Notes: generated from the sequence alone by a model not told the origin. A stretch of 64,000 bases of DNA from Hyphomicrobiaceae bacterium (GCA_020442185.1 JAGRKS010000056.1:1-64000), one strand, 5' to 3'. Counted from the stretch's first letter, positions 16,041 through 25,757 are shown. Numbers and translations: made by a program.

Positions 16041-18703
16041 TGACGCGCATGACGACGCCCGTTCAGCTGCCGATCGATGCGGTACTCGACGAACTTGTCG
16101 AGGCCCTCGCGCGGGGAAACAACGCTGTTCTGGTGGCGCCACCGGGCGCGGGAAAGACGACGCGCGTGCCGCTGGCGCTGCGCGTCGCGCCATGGCTCGA
16201 CGGCCGCAAGATTCTGGTTCTGGAGCCGCGCCGGCTGGCGGCGCGCAATGCTGCGGAGCGCATGGCGGCGACGCTCGGTGAGCGGGTCGGGCAAAGCATC
16301 GGCATGCGTGCGCGTCTCGGCACGCGCGTCGGGCCGAACACGCGTATCGAGGTCGTGACCGACGGCGTCTTCTCGCGCATGGTGATCGCCGATCCCGAGC
16401 TGACCGGCGTCGGCGCGGTGCTGTTCGACGAGTTCCACGAACGCTCCCTCGATGCCGACCTCGGGCTCGCACTCGCGCTCGACTGCCAGCAGGGTTTGCG
16501 GCCCGATCTCCGCCTCCTTGTGATGTCGGCGACGCTCGAGGGTGAGCGCGTCGCCAAGCTCCTCGGCGGCGCTCCGGTCGTCGAGAGCCACGGTCGCGCC
16601 TTTCCGGTCGAGACCCGCTACGTCGGCCGCGATCCGGCCCGCCGCCTCGAGGACCAGATTGCCGACGTGATAATTCGTTCGCTGGCGCGAGACAGCGGAT
16701 CGATGCTCGTCTTCCTGCCGGGCCAAGCCGAGATTCGCCGCGTCGCAGATCGGTTGGCGGGCGCGCCTGGCGTTGAGGCGGGCAAACCGGGGGTGGTCAT
16801 CCAGGCCCTGCACGGTGGCATGGAGGCCGGTCTGCAGGACGCCGCCGTGGCGCCGGCTGCGCAGGGACAGCGGAAGATCGTCCTCGCCACCGCGATCGCC
16901 GAGACGTCGCTGACAATCGAGGGCGTGCGCGTGGTCGTTGATGCCGGCCTCGCCCGCGTGCCGCGTTATGAGCCCGATATCGGCGTGACGCGCCTCGAAA
17001 CGGTGCGCGCGTCACGAGCGTCGGTCGATCAGCGACGCGGTCGCGCCGGCCGGACGGAGCCAGGCATCTGCTATCGGCTATGGGACGAGCCCCAGACGCA
17101 GAGCCTCCCGGCCTTCGCAGATCCGGAGATCCGGGCCGCAGATCTCTCGGGGCTCATTCTCGACTGCGCTGAATGGGGGGTAGCGGACACGACCATGCTC
17201 GCTTGGCTCGATCCACCGCCGGCATCCGCAGTGCAGGCGGCACGCGAAGACCTGACCTTGCTCGGTGCCCTCGACGGCGACGGGCGGATCACCGGTCTCG
17301 GTCGGCTTATCCGATCCCTGCCAGTGCCGCCGCGAGTCGCGCGCATGATCGTCAGGGCGGAAGCTATGGGGTGTGGCGACGTCGCTGGCGAGGTTGCGGC
17401 CATCCTGGTGGAAAGAGGCCTCGGCGGCAACGACTGCGACCTCGCGCATCGTCTCGCAGCGTTCCGGCGCGATCGCGGACGGCGCGCCAGTGACATGCGG
17501 CGGCTTGCGTCGCGCTGGGTGGCACTCGTGCGGGAGACTTCGATAGCGCCGGATAATCCGCCGATGGCTGCGGCCGCCGAACGCGATCCGACCGCGACGC
17601 GCGCCGCTGGCGTGGGGCCTGGTTCTGGCGGCGGCCGGCCGGCGCGAGGCGATGGTGGCGGCGGCGGCGGCAGCGGCAGGAGCAGAAGTAGAAGCGATGG
17701 CGTGGCTCCGTCGGCCATGGGCGCCGATGACAGCGCGATGCTCGCGCGATGTCTCGCGGCCGCATATCCCGATCGGATCGCGAAAGCGCGCGGCGCTGCC
17801 GGCCAGTTTCTGCTGGCCAACGGCCGTGCCGGGCAGCTCGATGCCACGGATGCGCTCGCGCGCGAAGAGTTTCTGGTCGTCGCCGAGATGCAGGGCAAGG
17901 CGGCGCAGACGCGCATATTGCTTGCGGTCAGGGCATCGCGCGACGAGATCGAGGAGATCGCCAGCGATCGAATCGAGACATCCGACGAAGTTGCGTTCGA
18001 TGCCACGGCGGGCCGTGTGCGTGCCCGCCGCGTCGATCGCCTCGGCGCCATCGTTCTCGCCCAGTCGGCGCGCGCCATCGACTCGGGAGACGATGCCGCG
18101 GCGATGTTGGCGCGTGGTGCGGTTGCGGCGGGCGTCGACCGGCTACCCTGGTCGAAGGCACAGCGCCAGCTTCGCGATCGCATCGCGTTCGCTCGCGGCG
18201 CCGATGCCGATGCCTGGCCCGATCTGGGCGACCAAGCCCTGTCAGACGACGCTGGAGCCTGGCTGGCGCCGTTTCTCGGCGGCAAAACCCGGCTTGCCGA
18301 GATCACGGCGGACGATCTCGGCGCCGCTCTCGCGGCGCTTTTGCCGTTCGACCTGTCGCGCCGTCTCGATCAGGATGCACCGACGCACTTCACAGCGCCG
18401 ACCGGTAATCGCCACGCGATCGATTACGAGGGTGACGGTGCGCCGCGTCTCTCGATCCGCGTGCAGGAGCTGTTCGGACTGCGGGAGCATCCGGCGATCG
18501 CCGGCGGTCGCTTGCCGCTGACACTTGAACTGCTGTCTCCCGCCATGCGTCCGATCCAGGTAACGCGCGATCTTCCCGGGTTCTGGGCCGGTTCGTGGAC
18601 CGATGTCCGGGCCGAGATGAGGGGGCGATATCCGAAGCACGTCTGGCCGGAAGACCCGGCCTCCGCGACGGCGACGGCGCGAGCGAAGCCGCGGCACACC
18701 TGA
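16040..18703 (+). CDS. hrpB: ATP-dependent RNA helicase HrpB
   Basis: 887 residues from the ATG that overlaps the preceding stop (TGATG); ATG 16049 is the alternative. It is a DEAH/DExH helicase with motif I APPGAGKTT near residue 34, motif II DEFHER near 132, motif III MSATL near 161 and motif VI QRRGRAGR near 331, followed by the HA2 and HrpB-specific C-terminal domains. Between about residues 512 and 560 there is a Gly/Ser/Arg-rich low-complexity insert that is not typical of HrpB. The cellular role of HrpB is poorly defined. Coupling to the PRK-like gene is positional only. Confidence 0.93.
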   Translation: MTRMTTPVQLPIDAVLDELVEALARGNNAVLVAPPGAGKTTRVPLALRVAPWLDGRKILVLEPRRLAARNAAERMAATLGERVGQSIGMRARLGTRVGPNTRIEVVTDGVFSRMVIADPELTGVGAVLFDEFHERSLDADLGLALALDCQQGLRPDLRLLVMSATLEGERVAKLLGGAPVVESHGRAFPVETRYVGRDPARRLEDQIADVIIRSLARDSGSMLVFLPGQAEIRRVADRLAGAPGVEAGKPGVVIQALHGGMEAGLQDAAVAPAAQGQRKIVLATAIAETSLTIEGVRVVVDAGLARVPRYEPDIGVTRLETVRASRASVDQRRGRAGRTEPGICYRLWDEPQTQSLPAFADPEIRAADLSGLILDCAEWGVADTTMLAWLDPPPASAVQAAREDLTLLGALDGDGRITGLGRLIRSLPVPPRVARMIVRAEAMGCGDVAGEVAAILVERGLGGNDCDLAHRLAAFRRDRGRRASDMRRLASRWVALVRETSIAPDNPPMAAAAERDPTATRAAGVGPGSGGGRPARGDGGGGGGSGRSRSRSDGVAPSAMGADDSAMLARCLAAAYPDRIAKARGAAGQFLLANGRAGQLDATDALAREEFLVVAEMQGKAAQTRILLAVRASRDEIEEIASDRIETSDEVAFDATAGRVRARRVDRLGAIVLAQSARAIDSGDDAAAMLARGAVAAGVDRLPWSKAQRQLRDRIAFARGADADAWPDLGDQALSDDAGAWLAPFLGGKTRLAEITADDLGAALAALLPFDLSRRLDQDAPTHFTAPTGNRHAIDYEGDGAPRLSIRVQELFGLREHPAIAGGRLPLTLELLSPAMRPIQVTRDLPGFWAGSWTDVRAEMRGRYPKHVWPEDPASATATARAKPRHT

Positions 18704-18898
18704 GTGGCCCCGCGAACCCATGTCGGCAATTCGCGGGTTTGACCGCCAAGCGGACGCAACGCTCTTCCCTCGCAGCGGATCAGGTTCTAGTTGTGGTGCA
18801 GGCCGCCCTGCGCTCAGGACAGCCGGCAACGACGGCTGCCACGAAGTCGCTGCCGTCTCCACTGACGATCAACGAGCCGCTATCAGGGTCCGAGGACG

Positions 18899-20095
18899 AT
18901 GACGACGACAAGAGACGCGAAGCCCGAATTCCAGTGGAATGATCCCTTCCAGATCGATGCTGAACTCGGCGAGGACGAGCGCATGGTGTCGGAAACGGCG
19001 CGCCGTTATGCGGCCGACAAGCTCGCGCCTCGGGTTCGCGATGCTTTCCGCAACGAACGCACGGATCCTGAAATCTTCCGCGAGATGGGCGCGTTGGGTC
19101 TGCTCGGTCCCACGATCCCGGAGGCCTATGGTGGTGCGGGTCTCAACTACGTCGCCTATGGTCTGATCGCCCGCGAGATCGAACGGGTCGATTCCGGCTA
19201 CCGCTCCATGATGAGCGTGCAGTCGTCGCTGGTCATGCTCCCCATCCATGCATTCGGTTCACCCGAGCAGCGTCAACGATATCTGCCGGGCCTGTCGACG
19301 GGCGCGTTGATCGGGTGTTTCGGACTGACCGAGCCGGACCACGGCTCGGACCCCGGCTCGATGGCGACGCGTGCGCGCGCGGACGGCAGCGGATGGCGGC
19401 TGTCCGGCGCCAAGACCTGGATCAGCAATGCGCCGATTGCCGACGTGTTCGTCGTCTGGGCCAAGACAGATGACGGCCAGATCCGCGGCTTCGTTCTCGA
19501 CAAGGGAATGCCGGGCCTCTCTGCGCCACCGATCCATGGCAAGATCGGCCTCAGGGCGTCGATCACCGGCGAGATTGTCCTCGACGACGTCAAGGTTTCG
19601 GGCGATGCGATGTTGCCGAACGTCGCCGGCCTCAAGGGGCCGTTCACGTGCCTCAACTCTGCGCGATACGGTATCTCGTGGGGTGCGCTCGGGGCGGCGG
19701 AGGCCTGCTTCCACATCGCGCGCCAATACGTGCTCGACCGCAAGCAGTTTGGCCGGCCGCTGGCTGCGAACCAGCTCGTTCAAAAGAAGCTCGCGGATAT
19801 GCTGAGCGAGATCGCTCTTGGATATCAGGGGTGCCTGCGGCTCGGACGCATGAAGGACGAGGGTAGTGCCGCACCGGAACTGACATCGATCGTCAAGCGG
19901 AATTCATGCGGCAAGGCGCTCGAGATCGCGCGCACGGCACGCGACATGCTCGGCGGAAACGGCATATCGGATGAGTACGACGTCATGCGTCACATGGTGA
20001 ACCTCGAGGCGGTCAACACCTACGAGGGCACGCACGATGTCCATGCGCTCATCCTCGGTCGCGCGATCACTGGCATTGCAGCGTTCAACGGCTGA
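18899..20095 (+). CDS. gcdH: glutaryl-CoA dehydrogenase-type acyl-CoA dehydrogenase
   Basis: 398 residues, three-domain acyl-CoA dehydrogenase flavoprotein. FAD/substrate motifs [14 protein letters not shown] (near residue 138), KTWISNAP (near 171) and the C-terminal [20 protein letters not shown] with the catalytic Glu (near 375) match GcdH and not short-chain acyl-CoA dehydrogenases. GcdH oxidises and decarboxylates glutaryl-CoA to crotonyl-CoA in lysine, tryptophan and aromatic catabolism, passing electrons to ETF. It stands alone; a 195-bp gap precedes it and the next gene is convergent. Confidence 0.93.
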   Translation: MTTTRDAKPEFQWNDPFQIDAELGEDERMVSETARRYAADKLAPRVRDAFRNERTDPEIFREMGALGLLGPTIPEAYGGAGLNYVAYGLIAREIERVDSGYRSMMSVQSSLVMLPIHAFGSPEQRQRYLPGLSTGALIGCFGLTEPDHGSDPGSMATRARADGSGWRLSGAKTWISNAPIADVFVVWAKTDDGQIRGFVLDKGMPGLSAPPIHGKIGLRASITGEIVLDDVKVSGDAMLPNVAGLKGPFTCLNSARYGISWGALGAAEACFHIARQYVLDRKQFGRPLAANQLVQKKLADMLSEIALGYQGCLRLGRMKDEGSAAPELTSIVKRNSCGKALEIARTARDMLGGNGISDEYDVMRHMVNLEAVNTYEGTHDVHALILGRAITGIAAFNG

Positions 20096-20181
20096 TCGGC
20101 TTGTTCGGGGCGTAAGCGCCGCTTCCACGGACGCCTGAGCGAAACTCGGAACAGCGGTGAGCGAAAACAAAATCTTACATG

Positions 20182-20922
20182 TCAGTTGGCGGTAGGGGCC
20201 AGCAGTTCGCGCGCGATGGGCGGCGGTGCGACGGGCACCAGCTTCCGGTCGAAATCGCGCCAACCGTCAGTGCCTTCGGGGAACCAGTAGAGCCTCGTGT
20301 AGCCGAGGCTTGCGGCGCGCTTCATCGCGTTCCACGACATCCAGCAATCGGCATAACAGAAAAGTATGAGCGGTCGGGTTCGGTCGCGTTCGGTGACGCG
20401 CGCGAGCTCGTGGGCGAAATAGGCGAGGACGACGGGATCGATCCTGCCACGGCCGACTTCGGGCAACCAGGTCGCGCCCGGAAGCGACGCGTGCGACTTG
20501 TTGCTGCGCCAGGCGCCGCTTGCTGGGTCAAATCCGGCACCGGTGATCGGGGAGACGTCAATCAGCCGGGCGTTTTCCTCGGCCAATAGGCGGTCTATTT
20601 CGTCGAGCCAGACCCTCTGCCCCACGGGAGGCCTATCCGGCACGGCGGCCTGATAGCGTTCGACGCGATAGCCGGTGTCCGGATCGAAATGGTCGATCTG
20701 CGGCGCGCCCGCGACTGCGGTTTGGTTGGCCATGACGAGCAGTGCGATAACACTCAGTACAAATGCGGCGGTGGCCTGCGGGGCGAGCAGCAGCGATGCG
20801 CCGCGGCCGCCAGGGGGCGGCGACCGGCGAAACATCAGCCACCGCGCCGAATAGCCTCGCGCGGCCTGCTTCGGCGACGAAATTACACAATCCGGCAAAG
20901 GCTTCTGCTTGACGATCGTCAT
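20182..20922 (-). CDS. PQQ-dependent catabolism-associated CXXCW-motif rhodanese-like protein
   Basis: 246 residues from an ATG that overlaps the beta-propeller stop by ATGA; an internal ATG (residue 30) would place a hydrophobic signal-like segment ([13 protein letters not shown]) nearer the N-terminus. The C-terminal half is rhodanese-like with [20 protein letters not shown] near residue 193, the Cys...Cys-Trp signature of the small proteins that accompany periplasmic quinoprotein dehydrogenases. The visible spacing between the two cysteines is three residues. Predicted exported; it may act on thiols of the SoxYZ-like carrier nearby. Second gene of a leftward pair. Confidence 0.85.
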   Translation of the reverse strand: MTIVKQKPLPDCVISSPKQAARGYSARWLMFRRSPPPGGRGASLLLAPQATAAFVLSVIALLVMANQTAVAGAPQIDHFDPDTGYRVERYQAAVPDRPPVGQRVWLDEIDRLLAEENARLIDVSPITGAGFDPASGAWRSNKSHASLPGATWLPEVGRGRIDPVVLAYFAHELARVTERDRTRPLILFCYADCWMSWNAMKRAASLGYTRLYWFPEGTDGWRDFDRKLVPVAPPPIARELLAPTAN

Positions 20923-21893
20923 TTCTTCGGCCGGATGGCGACGCCCCATGGATAGCGGCCAACGGTGATCGACTTGATCGGAACGAGGCGTGCCACGTCG
21001 ATGACGGTTACGTCGTTCGAAACGCCGTTGGTCGTGAACAGCCGGTCTTCCTCGGGCGTCAGCGCCAGATGCCAGACGCGCTGCCCGACGAGAATGTACT
21101 TCTTGACCTCGAACGTCCTGGTGTCGATCACGGCGACGCGGTTCGACGGGCCGAGCGCCACGAAGGCCGTCTTGTCGTCGCGGGTCAGTTTCAAGCCGAC
21201 GGGCTGAATGAGTTCGGTGCGGATGCCGGAGACGGCAAATGTGATCGTCTTGACGATCTTGCGGGTTGCCATGTCGATCACGGCCACGCTGCCGCCGATT
21301 TCGGAGGTGACCCACAGCATCGAACCGTCGTTGTTGAATTCGGCGTGGCGCGGGCGCGCGTCGACGAGGATGTTGTCGACCGTCTCGAACGTCTCGGTGT
21401 CGATGAGATGGGCCATGTTGGTCGTCTCGGACGTCGTAACGGCGATGCGGTTGTCCGGCGACACGGCCATGCCTTCCGGCTCGATACCGACATCGACCTG
21501 GCGCAAAACCTTGCGGCTTTCGAGATCGATGACAGTCGTGACGGCGTTGTCCTCGTTGGCGATGTAGAGACGCTTGTTGTCGGGCGAAACGGCGAATTGT
21601 TCGGGGTCGTCGCCGGATGGCAGGTCGTAGAGCAGCTTGTCCGTCGCGGCGTCGAATACCTGCACGGAGTCGCTATCGCTCGCGCAAACGAAAAACTGTT
21701 TGTAATCGCGTGAGAAGGTGATGCCACGCGGCCGCTGTCCGACGGCGAACGTGCGCACGACCGTTAGCGTCTCGCTGTCGATAACCGAGATCGTGTTGTC
21801 TTTCTCGTTTGAGACATACACTTCGTGTGCCGAGGCCAAACACGGGGTTGCCAGGAAGACCGAGAGCGGCAGTAGCATCAACCGTTGCAGCAT
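20919..21893 (-). CDS. PQQ-dependent catabolism-associated beta-propeller protein (YVTN type)
   Basis: 324 residues with a signal peptide ending near SAHEVYV (about residue 23), then roughly seven blade repeats of the form VYVSNEKDNTISVIDSET / LYIANEDNAVTTVID / VWHLALTPEEDRLFTTNG. These YVTN-repeat proteins accompany PQQ alcohol dehydrogenases (PedB-like in Pseudomonas), where the exact function is unknown. Divergent from the cytochrome gene across a 351-bp control region containing two copies of a candidate operator. Confidence 0.88.
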   Translation of the reverse strand: MLQRLMLLPLSVFLATPCLASAHEVYVSNEKDNTISVIDSETLTVVRTFAVGQRPRGITFSRDYKQFFVCASDSDSVQVFDAATDKLLYDLPSGDDPEQFAVSPDNKRLYIANEDNAVTTVIDLESRKVLRQVDVGIEPEGMAVSPDNRIAVTTSETTNMAHLIDTETFETVDNILVDARPRHAEFNNDGSMLWVTSEIGGSVAVIDMATRKIVKTITFAVSGIRTELIQPVGLKLTRDDKTAFVALGPSNRVAVIDTRTFEVKKYILVGQRVWHLALTPEEDRLFTTNGVSNDVTVIDVARLVPIKSITVGRYPWGVAIRPKK

Positions 21894-22056
21894 TGTTGTC
21901 CGCGGACCCTCGAGCCGGCCAATTCAGGCAAGACGTTCCTCAACCCACAGGCACTGCTGTCCAACAGCCTCGGCCCGGATAGAGCCCCGCCGCGCGCCTT
22001 CGATCGGGCCGCGTTCCGGAGCTTTCCCGGCAAGCTAGGTATCGGACGGCCGACTC

Positions 22057-22088
22057 CCAAGTGTACTATGGTACAATGTATCACTTGG
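22057..22088. promoter_or_regulatory. dyad CCAAGTG-N18-CACTTGG with inner TGTAC-TATG-GTACA
   Basis: Perfect 7-bp outer arms (22057-22063 and 22082-22088) and a perfect 5-bp inner inverted repeat (22062-22066 and 22071-22075). The inner part, TGTACTATGGTACAAT, matches the 17-bp element found upstream of the cytochrome and alcohol dehydrogenase genes at 12 of 16 positions, so it may be a third, more symmetrical copy. Confidence 0.55.
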
Positions 22089-22151
22089 TGGCAGGGCTTC
22101 GTAGCGAAAGTTGTCGTGTGACGGTGGTGGTGTCTGGTGTGCCGACAGTTT

Positions 22152-22168
22152 TTGCACTATTTGGCAAT
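22152..22168 (+). promoter_or_regulatory. shared 17-bp element, copy upstream of cytochrome c-550
   Basis: TTGCACTATTTGGCAAT, identical at 16 of 17 positions to 25758-25774 upstream of the PQQ alcohol dehydrogenase. It ends 76 bp before the cytochrome ATG. The TTGC...GCAA ends form an imperfect dyad. Candidate activator-binding site. Confidence 0.6.
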
Positions 22169-22244
22169 TCCTGGCCGGAACCCGCCTCGACTATCTTGTT
22201 CGAAACAAAAGCAATCAGATAACTGGAAACGCGGAGTGCTCTTC

Positions 22245-22676
22245 ATGAATCGGACCCGTGTCGTGGCGGCTCTTGTCGCCATGTGTGTTCTCGTTGCGGG
22301 TGGCATCGCCCAGGTCGAGGCGCACGGCGATGTCAGCCCGCAGCCCGTCGATACCACAGGACTTGAGCCCCTCGGTGAGACCTGGCTCGAAAAGAACCCC
22401 TATAGCGGCAACGAAGTCGCGATCAAGATCGGGTCGTCTGGCTACAATCAGAACTGCGCGCGTTGCCACGGCCTCGAGGTGATCTCGGGTGGTCTTGCTC
22501 CGGATCTTCGCTACCTTGAAAAGGGCGAGACGGGTGACGAGTGGTTCATGCAGCGCATCCGTCATGGCGCGACGATCAATGGCGTAACCAAGATGCCGGC
22601 TTTCGAGGGTACTCTCAGTCAAGAGGCCATGTGGGCGATACGCGCCTATATCGAAGCCAAGCACGACGACAGCTGA
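22245..22676 (+). CDS. pedF: cytochrome c-550 (PedF type)
   Basis: 143 residues from the ATG opening MNRTRVVAALVAM. A signal peptide runs to about residue 26 (VEAHGDV). One haem site CARCH lies at 71-75 and the likely Met ligand is Met117 in TKMPAFEG. Size and sequence (QPVDTTGLEPLG, WLEKNPY) match cytochrome c-550 PedF, the periplasmic electron acceptor of PQQ ethanol-type dehydrogenases, and not XoxG/MxaG. First gene of a rightward cluster. Confidence 0.9.
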   Translation: MNRTRVVAALVAMCVLVAGGIAQVEAHGDVSPQPVDTTGLEPLGETWLEKNPYSGNEVAIKIGSSGYNQNCARCHGLEVISGGLAPDLRYLEKGETGDEWFMQRIRHGATINGVTKMPAFEGTLSQEAMWAIRAYIEAKHDDS

Positions 22677-22697
22677 GCAGCCTGGCGCGTGTCAACC

Positions 22698-23594
22698 ATG
22701 CGACTTTGCAGGTCCCCCGGCGCGTGTCAGTTGCGAGCGAGGCTCCCTTGGAGCCTCGCTTTTCTCGCGTTTGCATTTGTTGTCGTCGGCTATGGCAGCA
22801 CACCCGCTGTGGCCCGCCCCATCGATGAAATCACTGCGTCTGGCGTACTGCGCGTCATCGTCTACGATGACAATGCACCATTCTCGTGGACCGCGGACGA
22901 TGGAAGCATCAAGGGTATCGATGCGGATATCGGGCGTGCCATCGCCGCACGCCTCGGCGTCAAGGCCGACATCATCGCGCGCACCGCTGGCGAGGAAGCC
23001 GACGACGACTTGCGATCGAACATCTGGCAGGGACCTCGCACCGGTGGCCTCGTCGGCGACGTCATGATGCATGTGCCGATGGAAAAGGAGTTCATCGCGC
23101 GCAACAATCTGGTCGCGATTTCGAATGCCTATCATCACGAACAGACGGTTCTCGTCGTTCACCCCGACATGGTCGATCCGGAGAAGGGGCTTGCCGCGTT
23201 CGATAGCGCGAAGCTCGCAGTGCAGTTCGCGACCGTCGCCCACTACTACGCGATGTTTGCCGACGCGGAGCGCTACAAGGCCAACATCAACCCATATCGG
23301 AAATTCGATGCGGTCGCGGAGGCATTCCTCGATCGCAGCAACGCCGGTATTCTCGGACGTCGCTCGGAGATCGAGGCGGCGCTTGCCGGCAAGGCGGGCG
23401 ACTTCCGCATCCTGCATCCCAAATTCGAGACGTACATGCGGATGGCGTGGACGATCGGCACCGCCGTCAAGTTCGATAGTCGCGACACGGGCTACGAAGT
23501 CGGCAAGGCCATGGCGGAACTCCGCGCCAGCGGCGCGCTCGAGCGGATATTCAAGGCCCATGGCGTAACGCTCGTCGAGCCGCCGGCGCCGTGA
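22698..23594 (+). CDS. quinoprotein dehydrogenase-associated periplasmic binding protein (XoxJ/PedA-like)
   Basis: About 298 residues from ATG 22698 (a GTG at 22689 is also possible). A signal segment ends near VARPIDEI. The rest is a family 3 solute-binding fold (GVLRVIVYDDNAPFSW, GIDADIGRAIAARLG, with a GLVGDVMMHVP hinge). Proteins of this type stand beside PQQ methanol/ethanol dehydrogenases (MxaJ, XoxJ, Pseudomonas PedA-like); rather than feeding an ABC transporter they may help activate or load the dehydrogenase. No ABC transporter genes accompany it here. It lies 21 bp after the cytochrome gene. Confidence 0.88.
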   Translation: MRLCRSPGACQLRARLPWSLAFLAFAFVVVGYGSTPAVARPIDEITASGVLRVIVYDDNAPFSWTADDGSIKGIDADIGRAIAARLGVKADIIARTAGEEADDDLRSNIWQGPRTGGLVGDVMMHVPMEKEFIARNNLVAISNAYHHEQTVLVVHPDMVDPEKGLAAFDSAKLAVQFATVAHYYAMFADAERYKANINPYRKFDAVAEAFLDRSNAGILGRRSEIEAALAGKAGDFRILHPKFETYMRMAWTIGTAVKFDSRDTGYEVGKAMAELRASGALERIFKAHGVTLVEPPAP

Positions 23595-23699
23595 CGGGCA
23601 GCTCGTCGCAAGCATCGGCACCATGGTTTGACGCTGGTACTCGCCTTGGGGCGAAATTGGCAGTAGAGTCGCAGCGAGACACAACATGGGGAACTCGAC

Positions 23700-24554
23700 A
23701 TGACGCCTCGGTGGACGAGACGGCTATCCGCGACGGCGGTGGCGATCTGTGCGAGCCTGGGCCTCGCCGCTCCCTCTTTCGCAGCGGCAGGCGACGACCC
23801 TTTGCGGTCCATCATGTGGACCGAGATGAAGGCGCAGTTCTTCGGTGACGCGAAGGTTGTTTTCGATGACAAGGTGCGCGTTGTCGTCCCCTCGATCGTC
23901 GAGAACCAGGCGCAGGTGCCGGTAACGGCCGATGCGCGCGGCGTTGAAGGCGTGCAGAAGCTCGTCGTCTTCGCCGATCTCAATCCCATTCAACACGTCC
24001 TGACCCTGACACCCCGAAAGGCGCACGCGTTCATCGCGTTTCGCATGAAAGTCGAGCAGGGCACGCCGGTGCGCGCAGCTGCCCTCACCGCGGATGGCGT
24101 CTGGCATGTCGGCGGCGTGTTCCTCAACGCGGCGGGCGGTGGATGTTCGGCGCCGGCAATGGCCCGCCAGGATGAGGATTGGAGCCAGACGGTCGGTCAT
24201 GCGCGCGGCAAACTGTGGCGCGAGGTAGACGGCTCGACACGGGTACGCTTTCGCGTCCGCCATCCGATGGACACCGGTCTCGCGCGCGACAACACGCCCT
24301 CGTTTTTTATCGAGCAGCTGGACATGCGGTCGGCCGACGGACAGTCGCTCGCTTCGCTGGAGTTGAAAGAGCCGGTCAGCGAGGATCCGACGTTGACGAT
24401 GATGGTGCGTCTGCCCGTTGCCGACAACGCGTTGACGATCGACGGCCGCGACAACGGCGGAGAAACCTATCGCTCTAAAATTCCCGCATCGTGGCGTCAG
24501 AGCGGTCTGACGAGCGGATTGCAGCAGCATGGACCGAGCCGTGACAGCCGCTGA
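23700..24554 (+). CDS. quinoprotein dehydrogenase-associated SoxYZ-like carrier
   Basis: 284 residues, signal peptide to about residue 30 (PSFAAAG). The N-terminal half is SoxY-like, ending in a Gly-Gly-Gly-Cys-Ser-Ala-Pro motif with Cys149. In SoxY this cysteine is a swinging-arm site that carries sulfur intermediates, although here it is internal and not C-terminal. The C-terminal half (RVRFRVRHPMDTGLARDN... to the end) is SoxZ-like. Part of the set defined bioinformatically as a quinoprotein relay system together with the metallohydrolase downstream. GGGGA lies upstream of the ATG. The substrate carried is not known. Confidence 0.88.
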   Translation: MTPRWTRRLSATAVAICASLGLAAPSFAAAGDDPLRSIMWTEMKAQFFGDAKVVFDDKVRVVVPSIVENQAQVPVTADARGVEGVQKLVVFADLNPIQHVLTLTPRKAHAFIAFRMKVEQGTPVRAAALTADGVWHVGGVFLNAAGGGCSAPAMARQDEDWSQTVGHARGKLWREVDGSTRVRFRVRHPMDTGLARDNTPSFFIEQLDMRSADGQSLASLELKEPVSEDPTLTMMVRLPVADNALTIDGRDNGGETYRSKIPASWRQSGLTSGLQQHGPSRDSR

Positions 24555-25626
24555 TCGTCCAATGCGATCGGGTGGCGCGGATGACGGTGTCAGGACGGAT
24601 GCCGGCTCCGCCATCACGGCTGCCGGCCACGGCGGCGAGCCTCGTGACCGAGCGCCAGCGGGGGTTTCGCGTCGCGAGGCATTGCGCGCGCTTGCAGGAG
24701 TTGCCTCGCTGCCGGCGATATGCGCGGCGTTCGATGCCGATGCAGCACCGCTTTCCTACAACCTGTCGCCGCAGCCGATCGGCGATGGCGTCTGGCTGAT
24801 CCGCGGCGCACAAGAGCCGATTGATCGTCAGAACGGCGGCGCCATAGCCAACGTCGTGATTTTCTCGAGTTCGGAAGGCGCAGTCGTTATCGATACAGGA
24901 CCATCGAAGCGATATGGCCTGGAACTCGCGTCGGCCGCCGAACGCCTGACGGGTCAACCGGTCGTGCGCGTCTACATTACCCACTTCCACCCTGATCACG
25001 TGTTCGGCAACCAGGCCTTTCCGGCCCAATCGCTGGCGGCGCCCCAGGGTGTTGTCGATGGCCTCGAATCGCTCGGCGAGGATTTCGCGGCGGCGATGTA
25101 CTATACGGCCGGCGACTGGATGCGCGGAACCGAAGTGGTCCGGCCGACGCGGATCGTGACGAGCGGGACTGAAGCGTTCGGTGGTCGCCGGTTCAATCTG
25201 CTGACGCTCGCGGGGCACACGAATAGTGATCTCGCGGTCTTCGAGGAAAACTCGGGAATTCTCGTCGCTGGCGATCTTGCATTTCTCGATCGCGCGCCGA
25301 CGACGCCGCACGCCGATCTGGCGACCTGGCGCACGAGCCTCACATCACTCTCAACGATCGAGCATCGCCTGCTCGTCCCAGGCCATGGTCCGGCGGAAGA
25401 TGGTCGTCGCGCGTTCGTGCAGACACGCGATTGGCTGGATGTGATCGAGGCGAAGATCCGCGGCGCCTTCGATCGCGGCCTGTCGATGACGGAGGCGATT
25501 GGCGAGCCTTTGCCGGCATGGACCGAAAAGGTTGCGCTCGCACGTTACGAATACGAACGCTCGGTCATGCATTTCTATCCAAAGCTGGAAGCGGGCGGCT
25601 GGCCGCGCGTCGACGAGAAGCGCTAG
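24529..25626 (+). CDS. quinoprotein relay system zinc metallohydrolase (SoxH-like MBL fold)
   Basis: 365 residues, starting inside the end of the SoxYZ-like gene (26-bp overlap). The N-terminus carries SRREALRALAG near 47, a twin-arginine-like export signal. The metallo-beta-lactamase motifs follow: THFHPDH at 151-157, GHTNSD near 208, AGDLAFLD near 225 and PGHGPAED near 260. Predicted periplasmic hydrolase acting on the Cys149-bound group of the SoxYZ-like carrier, by analogy with SoxH; this is inference from family naming and gene order. Confidence 0.88.
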   Translation: MDRAVTAADRPMRSGGADDGVRTDAGSAITAAGHGGEPRDRAPAGVSRREALRALAGVASLPAICAAFDADAAPLSYNLSPQPIGDGVWLIRGAQEPIDRQNGGAIANVVIFSSSEGAVVIDTGPSKRYGLELASAAERLTGQPVVRVYITHFHPDHVFGNQAFPAQSLAAPQGVVDGLESLGEDFAAAMYYTAGDWMRGTEVVRPTRIVTSGTEAFGGRRFNLLTLAGHTNSDLAVFEENSGILVAGDLAFLDRAPTTPHADLATWRTSLTSLSTIEHRLLVPGHGPAEDGRRAFVQTRDWLDVIEAKIRGAFDRGLSMTEAIGEPLPAWTEKVALARYEYERSVMHFYPKLEAGGWPRVDEKR

Positions 25627-25757
25627 TTCCGCTCTGCCCCGACGGTCCCGATCGCATTCAGCGGACGCCGGTTTCCTTTTCGGCCGATGTGCGACGCGCA
25701 AGAATTCGGCTGTTTCACTCGAAAACAGTGCTGCATTCAAAGCTCGCCGCGACATAA

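Larger units (their letters stand above)
21894..22244. promoter_or_regulatory. divergent control region of the quinoprotein locus
   Basis: 351 bases between the beta-propeller operon and the cytochrome c-550 operon. It contains the dyad at 22057-22088 with inner repeat 22062-22075, and the 17-bp element at 22152-22168. Position and content suggest joint control of both operons, probably by the LuxR-type regulator encoded at 27815. Confidence 0.6.
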
